This document shows positions 46,938 through 58,529 of a stretch of DNA of 64,000 nt, piece by piece. A program made the translations under genes and the position numbers. The notes under the pieces are model-generated. The model was not told the DNA's origin. It was given only the letters and a program-made list of their open reading frames with translations, and ran no database searches. The stretch comes from Anagrus nilaparvatae (Eukaryota > Arthropoda > Insecta > Hymenoptera > Mymaridae), in assembly GCA_022575985.1 (NCBI GenBank), contig JAKSXM010000123.1, positions 124,001 through 188,000 of the forward strand. Direction: 5' to 3'. The stretch's first letter is position 1. The number at the start of each line of letters is the position of its first letter.

Positions 46938-49278
46938 TGATGTAAAAGGTAAACGCAATTTTTTTTTTTTTGTTTTTAAATACATACGTGAGTAAGAATC
47001 CAAATTCTGTGAAGTACCGGAGGTACGCTAGGCCAGATATTGGGCAAAAACTGTTTTTTTGTCAAATTTTAAGAAGGTTGCTTCAGGATTTTGAGATATC
47101 TCTAGGTAAAATGAAAATATTAAAAAAAAAAAAAATGGGAAATTTTCGTCATTAGACAGGAAATAAAACTAATTGGATAAGGTTGCGATTAAAATATATC
47201 CTAACCTCCAAAAATCAACTTTTGTCCAATTTTTATTGTTTTTTAATTAAATGGCGCAAAAATTATCGGATTTTTATGAAAATCTCAGAAAATACGTATT
47301 TTCATAGCGGGATAATGTGGTAAAATTTTTGTTTAAAAATTTTTATTTTTACGGGCAAAATAGGCATTTTTCGGCCAGAATCACGTAATTTTGAAATTAG
47401 CGCCATTTTATGCAAAAGCATGGTAGGCTAAATTTTTTTTTTTTAATAGTTGCCTTTTTTAAGCACTTTAACCTCAGTGCACGTTAGTATTTGCTTTCTT
47501 AATTAAAGTGCCCATTTTAGGCTCAAAACAGAAAAATAGCCGAAAAATTTTCAAATTTTTTGACATTTTGCCATATGTACTGTAATTATTGCTATTTTAT
47601 GATGTTTTTCGCGAGCTTTATGCAAAACTTACATTTTCATTTTAATAAGCCTTAATAGATTTTTTGAAATTTGGCCTAACCTCAAAAATAAAGGACCCCG
47701 CACAAAAGTATAGGATTTTGCCTTTCGGTCGAATTGGCAGAATTTTGGATATGTTGTAGATTTTATCATTCTGAACAGAAGTCTCAATGGGCACAAAGCT
47801 CAAAAGTCTCAACTGTGGCGTCTACGGAGCTTGAAAGCTCCAAAGCTCCAACATGGCAAGATCGCTTCAAGACCTTTTTTCTTTTATTTTTAAAGTATAC
47901 CTTTATGTTTTTGAGGTCGCTAATTCCAAATCTAATGTCAAATTGACATTATTGACAGTTGGAAGCTGTCAACTAGCTGTAAAATTGACAACAGAATACA
48001 AAAATATTAAAATAATATATTCACAATATGTTTTCGAGGTTGCTGAGTTCAAAACTTATTTCATAATGACAAAGTTGACAGTTGGCAGCTGTCAACTAGC
48101 TGTCAAATTGACAACAGAATACAAAAATATTAAAATAATGATTTCACTATATGCTTTCGAGGTTGCTGAGTTCAAAACTGATGTCATAATAACAACGTTT
48201 TTTAAGTTTTTTGTATTCTGCTGTCAATTTGACAGCTAGTTGACAGCTGCCAACTGTCAATAATGTCAATTTGACATTAAATTTGGAATTAGCGACCTCA
48301 AAAACATGAAGGTATACGTTAAAAGTAAAAGAAAAAAGGTTTTGAAGCGATCTTGCCATGATGGAGCTTTGGAGCTTTCAAGCTCCGTAGACGCCACAGA
48401 TGAGACTTTTGAGCTTTGTGCCCATTGAGACTTTTGTTCAGAATGATAAAATCTACAACATATCCAAAATTCAGCCAATTTGACCGAAAGGCAAAATCCT
48501 ATACTTTTGTGCGAGGTCCTTTATTTTTGAGCTTAGGCCAAATTTCAAAAAATCTATTAAGGCTTATTAAAATGAAAATGTAAGTTTTGCATAAAGCTCG
48601 CGAAAAACAGCATAATATAGCAATAATTACAGTACATATGGCAAAATGTCAAAAAATTTGAAAATTTATCGGCTATTTTTCTGTTTTGAGCCTAAAATGG
48701 GCACTTTAATTAAGAAAGCAAATACTAACGTGCACTGAGGTTAAAGTGCTTAAAAAAGGCAACTATTAAAAAAAAAAAATTTAGCCTACCATGCTTTTGC
48801 ATAAAATGGCGCTAATTTCAAAATTACGTGATTCTGGCCGAAAAATGCCTATTTTGCCCGTAAAAATAAAAATTTTTAAACAAAAATTTTACCACATTAT
48901 CCCGCTATGAAAATACGTATTTTCTGAGATTTTCATAAAAATCCAATAATTTTTGCGCCATTTAATTAAAAAACAATAAAAATTGGACAAAAGTTGATTT
49001 TTGGAGGTTAGGATATATTTTAATCGCAACCTTATCCAATTAGTTTTATTTCCTGTCTAATGACGAAAATTTCCCATTTTTTTTTTTTTTTAATATTTTC
49101 ATTTTACCCAGAGATATCTCAAAATCCTGAAGCAACCTTCTTAAAATTTGACAAAAAAACAGTTTTTGCCCAATATCTGGCCTAGCGTACCTCCGGTACT
49201 TCACAGAACTTGGATTCTTACTCACGTATGTATTTAAAAACAAAAAAACAAAAAAAATTGCGTTTACCTTTTACATCA
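46938..49278. mobile_element. Large fold-back element, ~1.06-kb inverted arms
   Basis: Left arm 46938-48000 and right arm 48212-49278 are near-identical in reverse complement, from outer TGATGTAAAAGGTAAACGCA inward to GTATTCTG. Spacer is 48001-48211. Arm differences are few (single substitutions and A-run length), so the element is young or its arms are homogenised. No transposase; the frames in the arms are mirror images with no known domain. No convincing target duplication. Confidence 0.9.
47951..48195 (+). repeat. Two ~120-bp tandem units at the inner end of the fold-back
   Basis: TTGACAGTTGGAAGCTGTCA and TTGACAGTTGGCAGCTGTCA each start a unit that continues through CAACTAGCTGT, ACAGAATACAAAAATATTAA and TTTCGAGGTTGCTGAGTTCA. 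Only the first unit's beginning is mirrored in the right arm, so the loop came from an extra unit on the left. Confidence 0.75.
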
Positions 49279-49447
49279 TTATTAAATGACAATTGCACTC
49301 CACTATAAAGTAGCAGGAAAAGTATCACTTCAGTTAACAGTATTTTTTCGCATATACAATAAAAAACTCGATAAAAAATGCTAAAATTTAACTCATTAAC
49401 GTTGAAGCGGAGAGTTTAGGAATTAAGCAAAACAAAAACTTCCCTTG

Positions 49448-49634
49448 CAGATAAAACTCTTAAATATACCTTAAAAATAGGGCCATATAGGACAAAGTTT
49501 GAAAAAATGTCTGAAAAGACGTATCAATTTTTATTAAGAAACATGTAAAAATAATATTTTTTATATAATTAAGTAAATTTTATATACACTGAAGTTTTAT
49601 TCATTTCGATCGTATTTATTTACAATCCTTCAAA
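49448..49634. repeat. Older dispersed repeat, empty-site copy
   Basis: GATAAAACTCTTAAATATAC to TTTTATTCATTTCGATCGTA align with both ends of 39128-40222 without the 911-bp insert. Confidence 0.55.
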
Positions 49635-50049
49635 ATGTAATTATTGCATGTAATTATTTTTTTTGCCCACTTCTAAAACTCTCCAGTTCTGCGTTATTGA
49701 ATTAATCAAATTTGGATCGAGATTAGAACCAAAAATATTAAAACTATGACTAAAAAAAAAAATTATTTATTTAAGGTTTTTAATTAATAATTAACATAAT
49801 TATTAAATCAACATTTTTAGAGCTTCTTAAATTCTTCGATTGCTTATTTAAAGATTTATTTTATTATATATAACAGAGATGTTCGATTCAAATTTGATCT
49901 GCAATTATTTTTCAAAATTTTTAAAAATCGTTTTTTAAAAATACAAACTTTTACAAACATAATATTATTAATTCTGTGTTGACAACTTTTTTCAGATACT
50001 CCTCTCTATATGAACATATTCTATGTTAAAATATCTGGAAACAATTTTT

Positions 50050-51533
50050 AGTGCATCACGATATACGATATTAATATCGATATCGTATCGAAATCCGATA
50101 CGATATCGATACGATATCGATACGAGACTTTGCTAAATTTATCGATAACGATACGATATTATGTTTTAGCAATATCGCCGATATTCTCGTATCGCCGATA
50201 TTCAAAGCCGAGAATATCGGAAATTATCGATATCGCTTTTTTGTGAATTTATTAATTTATTTATTCAACTAGCTATACATATTATTTAAAAAAATATAAG
50301 TATAAGTATTATATCAAGTATTATACCCTTATACCGGCTTTCTATTGTTTAAAAATATTTTTAGGCACGATCACTTGCAGCGTATGCATTTAAGCATAAA
50401 AAATCGCATTAAATTATTAGATATTAAAAAATAAAACACATACTAAAGTTAAATCATTATTCTTTATAATTGTTGAAGTTGTGGCGATAAGTCACGGTTA
50501 TTCGGGTTAAGATTAGTGAAATATTGTGCCGTTTTAACCCGTGTAAACGTGCACGTCGCACACTCTATGTATGCAATACATAGATGAAATTGTGCCTTAT
50601 AAGTTTGTCACGTCAAAAAACGGAAGTCTTTAAATTGTCCAATTTAAGGAGAAATTTGGTCCCCAGGTCATTTCGGTGCAACTATATGCTTATGTTGCCA
50701 TTGTGTGCATATGAATGTATGTTTGAGAAGGTGTATCCTCTGTTTCTCAAAACAATTTGCAAGTTTTTAAAAATCTAATAATTTAAATAAAATTAGCTTT
50801 TCTGAAAAACATAAATATATTTGGTGAATTTGTTGATAACATATAAGATGAAAATACATTTATAAATAACCACAATTTACAATTCAAAATCAAAGTTTTT
50901 TTTTTAGTATACTTCAAAAAAATTTTTAAGAGAGGCACAGCCTCGATACTTATTTTAAAACCTTTGCGATTCAAGGGCTCATCTCCTTGTTCCAATTGAG
51001 AGATTAGGCGGGTAGGAAGTTCTCGAAATTAGAAAACTATATAATTATTGTACAACCCCCCTTTGGAGGGGTTACATAGTGAATCAATTGAACTTTTTTT
51101 TTCATTGGGAAATTTGATTTTTTTTCAGTAAACTAAACATTCTATCGTTTTCTTACATCGAGTTAAATTAAAATTAGAAAATTATTTTTAAAAATTCCAA
51201 CTTTTTAAAAATTATAATATTTGGTTTTCATATAAATTAAATAGAAAGAACCCTTTTATATATATTTTGGCGCATTATATTTTTGTATGTTTAAAATAAA
51301 CATAACAAAAAACGGTCGTTCACATTATTTTTTAATTAAAAAAAATTGCTTTTTATTTTGTATGTCGATATTTTATCGAATATCGAGACGATATCGATAC
51401 GATACGATATCGATACGATATCATGTTCTGAAAAATATCGTCGATATCGATACGATACGATATTTATAGTAGTTCTGTCGAGACGATATCGATAATTTTA
51501 AAATATCGATATCGTATCGTATCGTGATGCACT
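50050..51533. mobile_element. TIR transposon with CGATA-rich ends and 10-bp target duplication
   Basis: Left terminus AGTGCATCACGATATACGAT and right terminus, reverse complemented, AGTGCATCACGATACGATAC. The 10 bp AACAATTTTT occur immediately outside both ends (50040-50049 and 51534-51543). Subterminal arrays of CGATAT/CGATACGATA fill 50063-50230 and 51362-51520. Target length suits MULE-like or related superfamilies (hAT would give 8 bp). The interior has no recognisable transposase. Confidence 0.88.
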
Positions 51534-52429
51534 AACAATTTTTCTGCACATCAGTTATCAAATACTTAAATAAAATGATTATTCTACAGTAATAATTTCG
51601 TGAAAATTATTGTAAATTTAAAAAAAAAATCAATAAACCAAGTAAAAAAAGAAATCCTTCTGCGTTAATTTCAAAATTAATGAATTATTACGTAAAAAAT
51701 TGCCTGAGAAAAATAATCCTTAAACTTTTTAAAATATATTCAAATATATATTATTGGTTTAAAATTTCTTGCATGTTTAAAAAATTTCATTCAAATATTT
51801 TTCTTTAATAACTTTTTCATCAAGAGTAGTATATATTTTATTACTTTTTATTATCTTACGGGATTCATTCATTAAAAAATTGCATATATACTTTCAAAAA
51901 CTTGCATACGCACTTAAATATATATAATTATATCCCATTTATTAAATTAAAAACTGTTAAGCTTTAAAAAAAAAAGTATTCAATTTAATTCGTTTGTGTT
52001 ATATTAAACAGAGGCTTTATACTTAAATGATTTTTTTATCACGTCAATATATGCAAGGGGCAATAAACTCATTTTAATATTTTTGTGAATTCATTTTGGA
52101 GAATCGGATTTAATCAAATATGTTACGTAATTTTTGAATAAATAAAATTATTTATTTTTAAAATAAGTGAAAAAATGCAATCTGATAATAAAAAATTGTG
52201 AAAATTAGAAAAATTTACTCTTATGAGATTGAAATTAGTCAGTGTTAATATAATGCCAATATTTTAATTAACGGTAATTATGCAGTTACTATACTTGAAT
52301 TTCACTTGAATCACACTTGCTTAAAGTTTCGAAAATTTGCTTAAGTATTTAAGCTAATTTAATAAAATAGGTATAAAAGTTTCTGCTTGAATTTTGATTT
52401 CAAATTCAAGCATCGAATATAGTCCTTTT

Positions 52430-52786
52430 GCCAGCCACACTATTTAATGCCATAAGATTTCCATGGAAAAAAATGGGTAGTATTTATGTTTTTTGACCCG
52501 CTAACAATTTATTGCAAGTTTGACCAAAAATCTAAATGTTAAATATCCTGTAGCAAACATAATTCAAAATTTGGATAAGTGTTATACATATTTTGATTCC
52601 CTGAACCCCTCAAACGAGGGTACTTAACATTTAGATTTTTGGCCAATTTTGCAATAAATTGTTAATAACAAATAATTGACCGCAAATTGTTTTAAATAGA
52701 GCCCAGATTCGGGTTTAGTTGGTCAAAAACATAAATACCACCTATTTTTCCATGGAACTCTTATGGCATTAAATAGCATGGCTGGC
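52430..52786. mobile_element. Fold-back element, ~360 bp
   Basis: Ends GCCAGCC / GGCTGGC. Arms share ATTTAATGCCATAAGA, TTCCATGGAAAAA, TATTTATGTTTTT and CCAAAAATCTAAATGTTAA in mirror order. The right arm carries ~60 extra bases. No coding frame. Confidence 0.75.
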
Positions 52787-53036
52787 GACAGGGCACAAGG
52801 CTAATAGATTGGAAAATATAATTCAAAATAATTAAAGAAGTTTAAAAAAATAATCTGTTGTATATTGTATACGTACGACAATTTTAAAAATCAAAATTTC
52901 AACATTTTAATTCAAACACATTAATAGATGTAGATGATGAATCAGTTTAAATCAAGAATGATTATTAATTTTAAAGTAGGCCAATATTAAATAAACAATA
53001 AATAAGCGTATTGAATATCTCAGTGATTGATCCTTA

Positions 53037-53081
53037 CTTATATACCCTAAGAAACCCACTTCACTTGCGAGAAAAATTTAA
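53037..53081. repeat. TTGCGAGAAA motif family copy
   Basis: TATATACCCTAAGAAACCCA then CTTCACTTGCGAGAAAAATT; the cleanest solo copy of the family. Confidence 0.55.
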
Positions 53082-53089
53082 TCAAATAT

Positions 53090-54460
53090 ATACGAATTTA
53101 TTTTTATAATAAAATTAATTATTTATTTATGAGGCTAGGTAAACATTGTATTATAAAAGCAAACCGAAATTCGAAAAACGAAAATAAAAAAGAATTAATG
53201 AATTTTGAAATTAAATTATTTAACAAAAATTTTACATATCATTTATATAAACCTTATATTCTGTACACCTTTTAAAAATAATATTTTTACTAAAAAATAG
53301 ATTTGTATATGACAGATTCCACGCCGATTGAGCTCATGTTAAACTGACGGTTTTGCAGATTTAACATATTTTTTCCGAATGTGAGACTAAAAATAAGTCC
53401 TTCTAGATCCAATTTCTGATTTTCGGCAATTGTATTTTTAACAATTTTTTGTAAATTAATAAAAATTTTCAAATTATTGATGCCCAATGCTTATTTTAAA
53501 TTTAAAAATATTTTCTTTTTAACCAAGTGGCGTGGAATCCTTTATATATCAGAGTATATATTTTTTTAAGAAAACAAAAGTGTTGATTTTAATCAATTGT
53601 ATATAATTAAAAAATTTTAAAACTTATTTTCCTATTAAAAAATGTTGACCCATTTTATTATTTAAATATATATAATTACTGACACGACATACTAATTTAA
53701 CTAAACTGCTCTTGTCAATTTTATCTTAACATTTTATAAACAGGAATGTAGTTTTGTGTAACTTTTATTTATTTTTAATCAATTAAATTCCTTTCTCTAT
53801 CTACACTATTAGAAAATTAACAATGTCATAATCAAATCAATTATAACAAAGATTACTATTTAAAATATTGCATACAAAAAAAATTTTTTTTTGTACTTAT
53901 TATTTACTTTAAAAGTTTTATTTTTTAAATCGTTTTTTATTATCAAAAATAAATGCAATAAAAAAATATATCGTGAATTGAATGTTAAAAATAAAAAGTG
54001 CAAAAAAATAATGAATCCTTTTTTTTTTGTATAAATAATAATAATAATAATTTATTTCAAGAAAAAGATAATAAAATGTCTCGTGAATCGGTTTGATGGC
54101 CTCCCATATAGAAGTCAAGCATAATATGAATACAAAAAAAATAAAAAAAACGATTCCAGTTTTTAAATTATAAAACATTTTTTTTTTATATAAAACATTT
54201 GATGATATTTGAACAATTTTTTTTATTTTCTGTGTGTTAATTTTAAATGTTAAAGTAATTAAGGTAAAATGAGAAATTTTTTATTATTTTTTTTTTTGAT
54301 TTAATTTAATTTAAAAATTTTGAAATGAATTTTATGTATACTGGGAGTTTATTGTAATGGTGTACTGAAAAGAGGAGTGAAGGTGAAATTTGGGTTTGTG
54401 AATTGGCTGAGATTTAATGCAGTGTTTTTTGAAGAAAAAAAATTACTAAAACAGTTTTAT
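53090..54460. other. No gene recognised
   Basis: AT-rich. Short minus-strand frames at 53290-53487 and 53918-54178 are low-complexity and match nothing I know. Confidence 0.5.
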
Positions 54461-54464
54461 TATA

Positions 54465-54807
54465 AGCCAACTGCATAGGTTTTTGGAGCTTCTAATTACG
54501 GATATAAAGGTCCCGAACATGAAAAATTGGTTAAACAACCCTTAAATCAGGAAAAATACCTCTTTATTAGGGATGTCTTTTCTGTATATTCACAAATAAT
54601 AACAAAGTTTTTCCTCCATTATGTTATTTGAATTGCTAAACTCGAATTTTTGGATCTTGCATGTCAAAAATTCTTAAAACATGGTAATATTAAAAAATCA
54701 CCCTTAGAAAGGGGTGTTTTTGCTAATTTAAGGGTGTTTAACCAATTCTTCATGTCCGGGACCTTTATATTCGTAATTAGAAGCTCCAAAAACCTATGCC
54801 ATTGGCC
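54465..54807. mobile_element. Fold-back element, ~343 bp
   Basis: Left arm ~54465-54575 and right arm ~54700-54807 are near-complementary: CATAGGTTTTTGGAGCTTCT at the outer end, AAAGGTCCCG..CATGAA, then GGTTAAACAACCCTTAAAT inward. About 124 bp of loop. Confidence 0.8.
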
Positions 54808-54819
54808 AAATTTTTCACA

Positions 54820-55010
54820 TTAAGGACCTTAAATTCGAAAACAGTAAGCCAAAAAACGTACTATTGAGAAAACTTTTTTAAAATTTGCAAATATTGAAAA
54901 ATGACCCCCAAAAAGTGACGAGTTTTCATAATTTAAGGGTGTTCGACTCATTCTTTTGGATCATTTTCCGTAAAAATAAGTTTTATATTTGTATTCGGTG
55001 ACCCAAAAAT
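54820..55010. repeat. Partial relative of the adjacent fold-back
   Basis: GGACCTTAAATTCG...AGCCAAAAAACG and ATAATTTAAGGGTGTTCGAC repeat, in diverged form, segments of the right arm at 54721-54795. Confidence 0.45.
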
Positions 55011-57698
55011 AAAACATTTCGTCAAAAAATTTTATGGACCATCCAGAAACCAAAACTGACTACGAAATAGGGCTCTATACGCCACAGACAATGAAGCATT
55101 ATCTAAGCATAAGATAAATTTCTTGAACTATAACTAAAAATTTTCTTAACTTTGTACCTAAAAACACTAAACCAACAATATACACCCATTAAAAAAAGTT
55201 TAAAATAAAAAAATGAATCAGCAAAAGTGCTTTTATATTTATAATTTAAATAAATAAAAAAAAAAAATAATAATACAAAACTTAATTTTGTATATTATTA
55301 TATGCAAAAATAAATTTCTTAATATTTCTTCTTTTTTTTTTCAACGTTTTTTGCATACTAATTAACATTTAAAATAATTTATTCAATTATAAATGTGTCA
55401 TACATATACATAAAATAAGTGAAATTTATTTTTAAAAAATTATTATGAAAATAATAGTTAATTAACCGTAAACACAGTACTTACATGATAAAAAGGTCTG
55501 GGTAAATCTTTTAATTGTAAAATTACTTCTTATCAACAATGACTTTTGTCATTTTTACAATTGTAAAAAAAATTTTTAAAAAATTTTTGTGAACAAAAAA
55601 ATAATTTTTTTTATTGTTTATTCAATCTAGTAATTTATGAAGATTAATGTTTTAAGACTTAATTAAATAGAGAGAATCATTAATCATTAAATTTAAATGT
55701 ATTTTAAATAGAAATGAGTAGGGCAAGTTATAAATTCATCAAAGAAAAATGCACTGATGACAATTTGATTATTTTTCATGGATTTTAATAAAGCTAAAAA
55801 TAATTTGGCACATTTTTTCTTTGTAATGCTCTATACAGGAATTTTCTTATTTACTGGTAAACACAGCTTTGTTATTAGATTTATGGAATTTAAAGGAAGC
55901 AAATTTTTTAAAATAATATACCTATATCAATTTTTGAAAACTGTAGTTTTTAAATTTAAGAATTTTTTGATATAGGGAAGTATCAAAAAATTATTTTGAT
56001 CAGTAATAATAATATAATAATAATAAATCTAATTTTATCCAGAATTATAAAGATTTTAAAATTTATTTGAAACCTTTTGTATATCTTTTAAGATCAAGGA
56101 AATACTTGATGAAAATTCTCACTGCTAATATTGACAAAATTAATTGGTTAATATCTGTCGAAATTTCAGTGTTACTGGTTACCTAATTTTTCTATTTTGG
56201 GCCAGAAAATTTTAAAAAATTTTTTTTCTACTGAAATATGTTTGCTAGTAAAGTAAGTAGAATCCAGATTCACAATAATTTCTTCCTGTAAATATTCTTA
56301 CAAAAGAAAAATTTAGAGCCAAATCCCCCAAAAAAATCCTTATTACCCAACCCCAAAAATACCACTTACTCTCTAATCTAACAAAAATGACAAAATAAAA
56401 TCTTAACGACATTTAAAATAAAAATAGTTCATCATTATATTGATTTATATACAATCATTTATTATAATTTATTTTACACTGGACTTTCATTATACAAAAT
56501 TATATTATAATAAATCGTTTATATTGAGGAAAAAAAGACTTGTATGGAAAGTTAATGAAAGCGTAGGTGTTTTTTAGTTTATAATAAATATAACATTCAT
56601 TTATCAAAACATATTTAATATATTATTAAATCCTCTTTTTTCATTTTTAATCCTAAATCGTGATAATGCAATTTTTTTATTTGAATTAAATTAAATATAA
56701 AAAAAGGCTTAGAAATTATTATTATTATGAATGGTCTATATTTAAATTTAGACTGATGTAAAAAAAAATAATTATAACAGGAAATTATCAAGTTGCGTAG
56801 TCTGAACGGTTAAGGTTTGAATAATAAATTTTTACTCATTTTTGCTGCAAAATTTATTTACATTCATTTATCGAGTTTATTGAGAATTTCTACTAATCAT
56901 AAGTATATTGCCTAAAACTTAATAAAAATATAATCATTGTTCATTTATATGGGTGGTTAAATCATGAAATTTTATGAATCATATTTGATATTTTCATATT
57001 ATTTTAGTTAATTTTTGGCTATGCAACAATTAGACAAAGTTTTGAATAGAAAATATTTTTACGCTGATGTTAAATTAGTAAAAATTTATATCAATCGAAA
57101 TTGATCCAACAAAAATTATATATATTTTCAACACATAAATCTGACCTACACTCAGACTAACTTCGAAATAAAAAGAAAGATTATTTTTTAATATTTCTCA
57201 TGAATATTTAACAACTTTTTCATTTATAAAAAAAAAACTATTGTATATGAATGAAGGTTATTGCAAAATTTTAATTATATATAAAATAAAAATTTGATAC
57301 AACAAAAAAAATAAGCAAAAAAAAAAAAAAATTTATTTGATTGTGTGTGTTTTTTAAAACATCATTATTATATTATAGAAGGTCAATTTTATATATTTAT
57401 TTTTCATTTCATTTTAAGCCAAAACTATAACTGTTGTTTAGACTACTCTACTAAAAACAACTATTATTATTAAATTTTAAATTAAAAATACTTGTTTCTT
57501 TTTTTCCTTTTAGTTAAAATAAGAATATATGGATTTATTTATCTTTTAAAGTGTTATAACAAGTAGTAAATTTATTTACAAATCAGTCTAGAATACTAAT
57601 CAACAGGATGGATTAGGTCATCTTGTTTTGTTATTTAAGCAATTTTTTTACTATAAAGTGAAGTCTAAACAGCTCCAAGAAAAAAATTCTTCCAAATT
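55011..57698. other. No gene recognised
   Basis: AT-rich, with homopolymer runs. A frame at 55778-55975 is hydrophobic and low-complexity and is probably chance. Confidence 0.5.
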
Positions 57699-58422
57699 CC
57701 TGGGGTCTCAAAACGTGCTTATATGCAAAAAAATAATCCAAATTTCATACCTATCACAATGGTTTCTCTATGAGGAACCCAATAAAATCTAAACAATATT
57801 ACATTAAGATAAATATGGCGAGAAAAATAAAGTATGGCCCAAATTGCACGTAAATTATCCTCCGAGGCGAAGCCAAAAATGGTAAACTGCGATTTGGACA
57901 TTCTTTTTTTGTGGCCAAGGGTAATATATTATTTTCTTCCGGCAGAGGCAAGAAAAGCGGCGTTTTCCGGACGCGTAGCGTCCGAGAAATTTGCACTTTC
58001 TCACCGCTGACGAGAAAAATGTTTTTTATAGATTTTTGGGGGCGTGTCGGGGTATCAAAAAATATAATATATACAGATACTAATATTATTTAGTGGTATG
58101 GCACATAAAGATGGAATTTTAATCAGAAAGAATAACGGAGTCCTTAACTAGACTGGCGAGTCACTGTATGCAAGTCAAAAGATGAACCGGTCCTGAAGTA
58201 AAGTAAAAACTGTCCCGGGATTTAGGCTTTGCATAAGGTAGAAAGGGAGCGGAGTTTAGCAAGTAAAGGCAAGATAATGCCAAGTCCCACACAACTGTCA
58301 GTTCAGATTCTGAACAGTATGCGTAACGCATTTCTTTTTGGCTCCTCAAAGAGGAACCATTGTGTTAGGTCAAAATTTGATTTTCTATTTTTTGACATAT
58401 AAGCACGTTTTGGGACCCCAGG
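57699..58422. mobile_element. TIR element, 724 bp, GC-richer interior
   Basis: Termini CCTGGGGTCTCAAAACGTGC and, reverse complemented, CCTGGGGTCCCAAAACGTGC, continuing imperfectly for ~82 bp to AGGAACC (57780 and 58340). The interior at 57940-58060 and 58160-58330 is markedly GC-richer than the flanks, with the palindrome GGACGCGTAGCGTCC. No complete coding frame. Immediately followed by the GT microsatellite. Confidence 0.8.
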
Positions 58423-58452
58423 AAGCTAAAAAACCTGTTTTTAAAAAAAGTC

Positions 58453-58456
<4 letters not shown>

Positions 58457-58525
<69 letters not shown>
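58457..58525. repeat. (GT)n microsatellite, about 34 units
   Basis: Uninterrupted TG dinucleotides for ~69 bp, bounded by TCTGTA and ACGTATG. It creates artificial CVCV and THTH frames on the two strands. Confidence 0.99.
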
Positions 58526-58528
<3 letters not shown>

Positions 58529-58529
58529 T

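Noticed and set aside
46970..47155. Open frame repeated in mirror image at 49046-49243
   Set aside because: Both are the same inverted arm; no known domain, and a poly-A run supplies part of the frame.
47734..48478. Four overlapping frames (MAEFWICCRF... and MARSLQ...)
   Set aside because: Mirror copies inside the fold-back arms, low-complexity in part, no domain.
50584..50778. Frame inside the CGATA-ended element, considered as transposase
   Set aside because: Too short and without DDE or BED-finger motifs.
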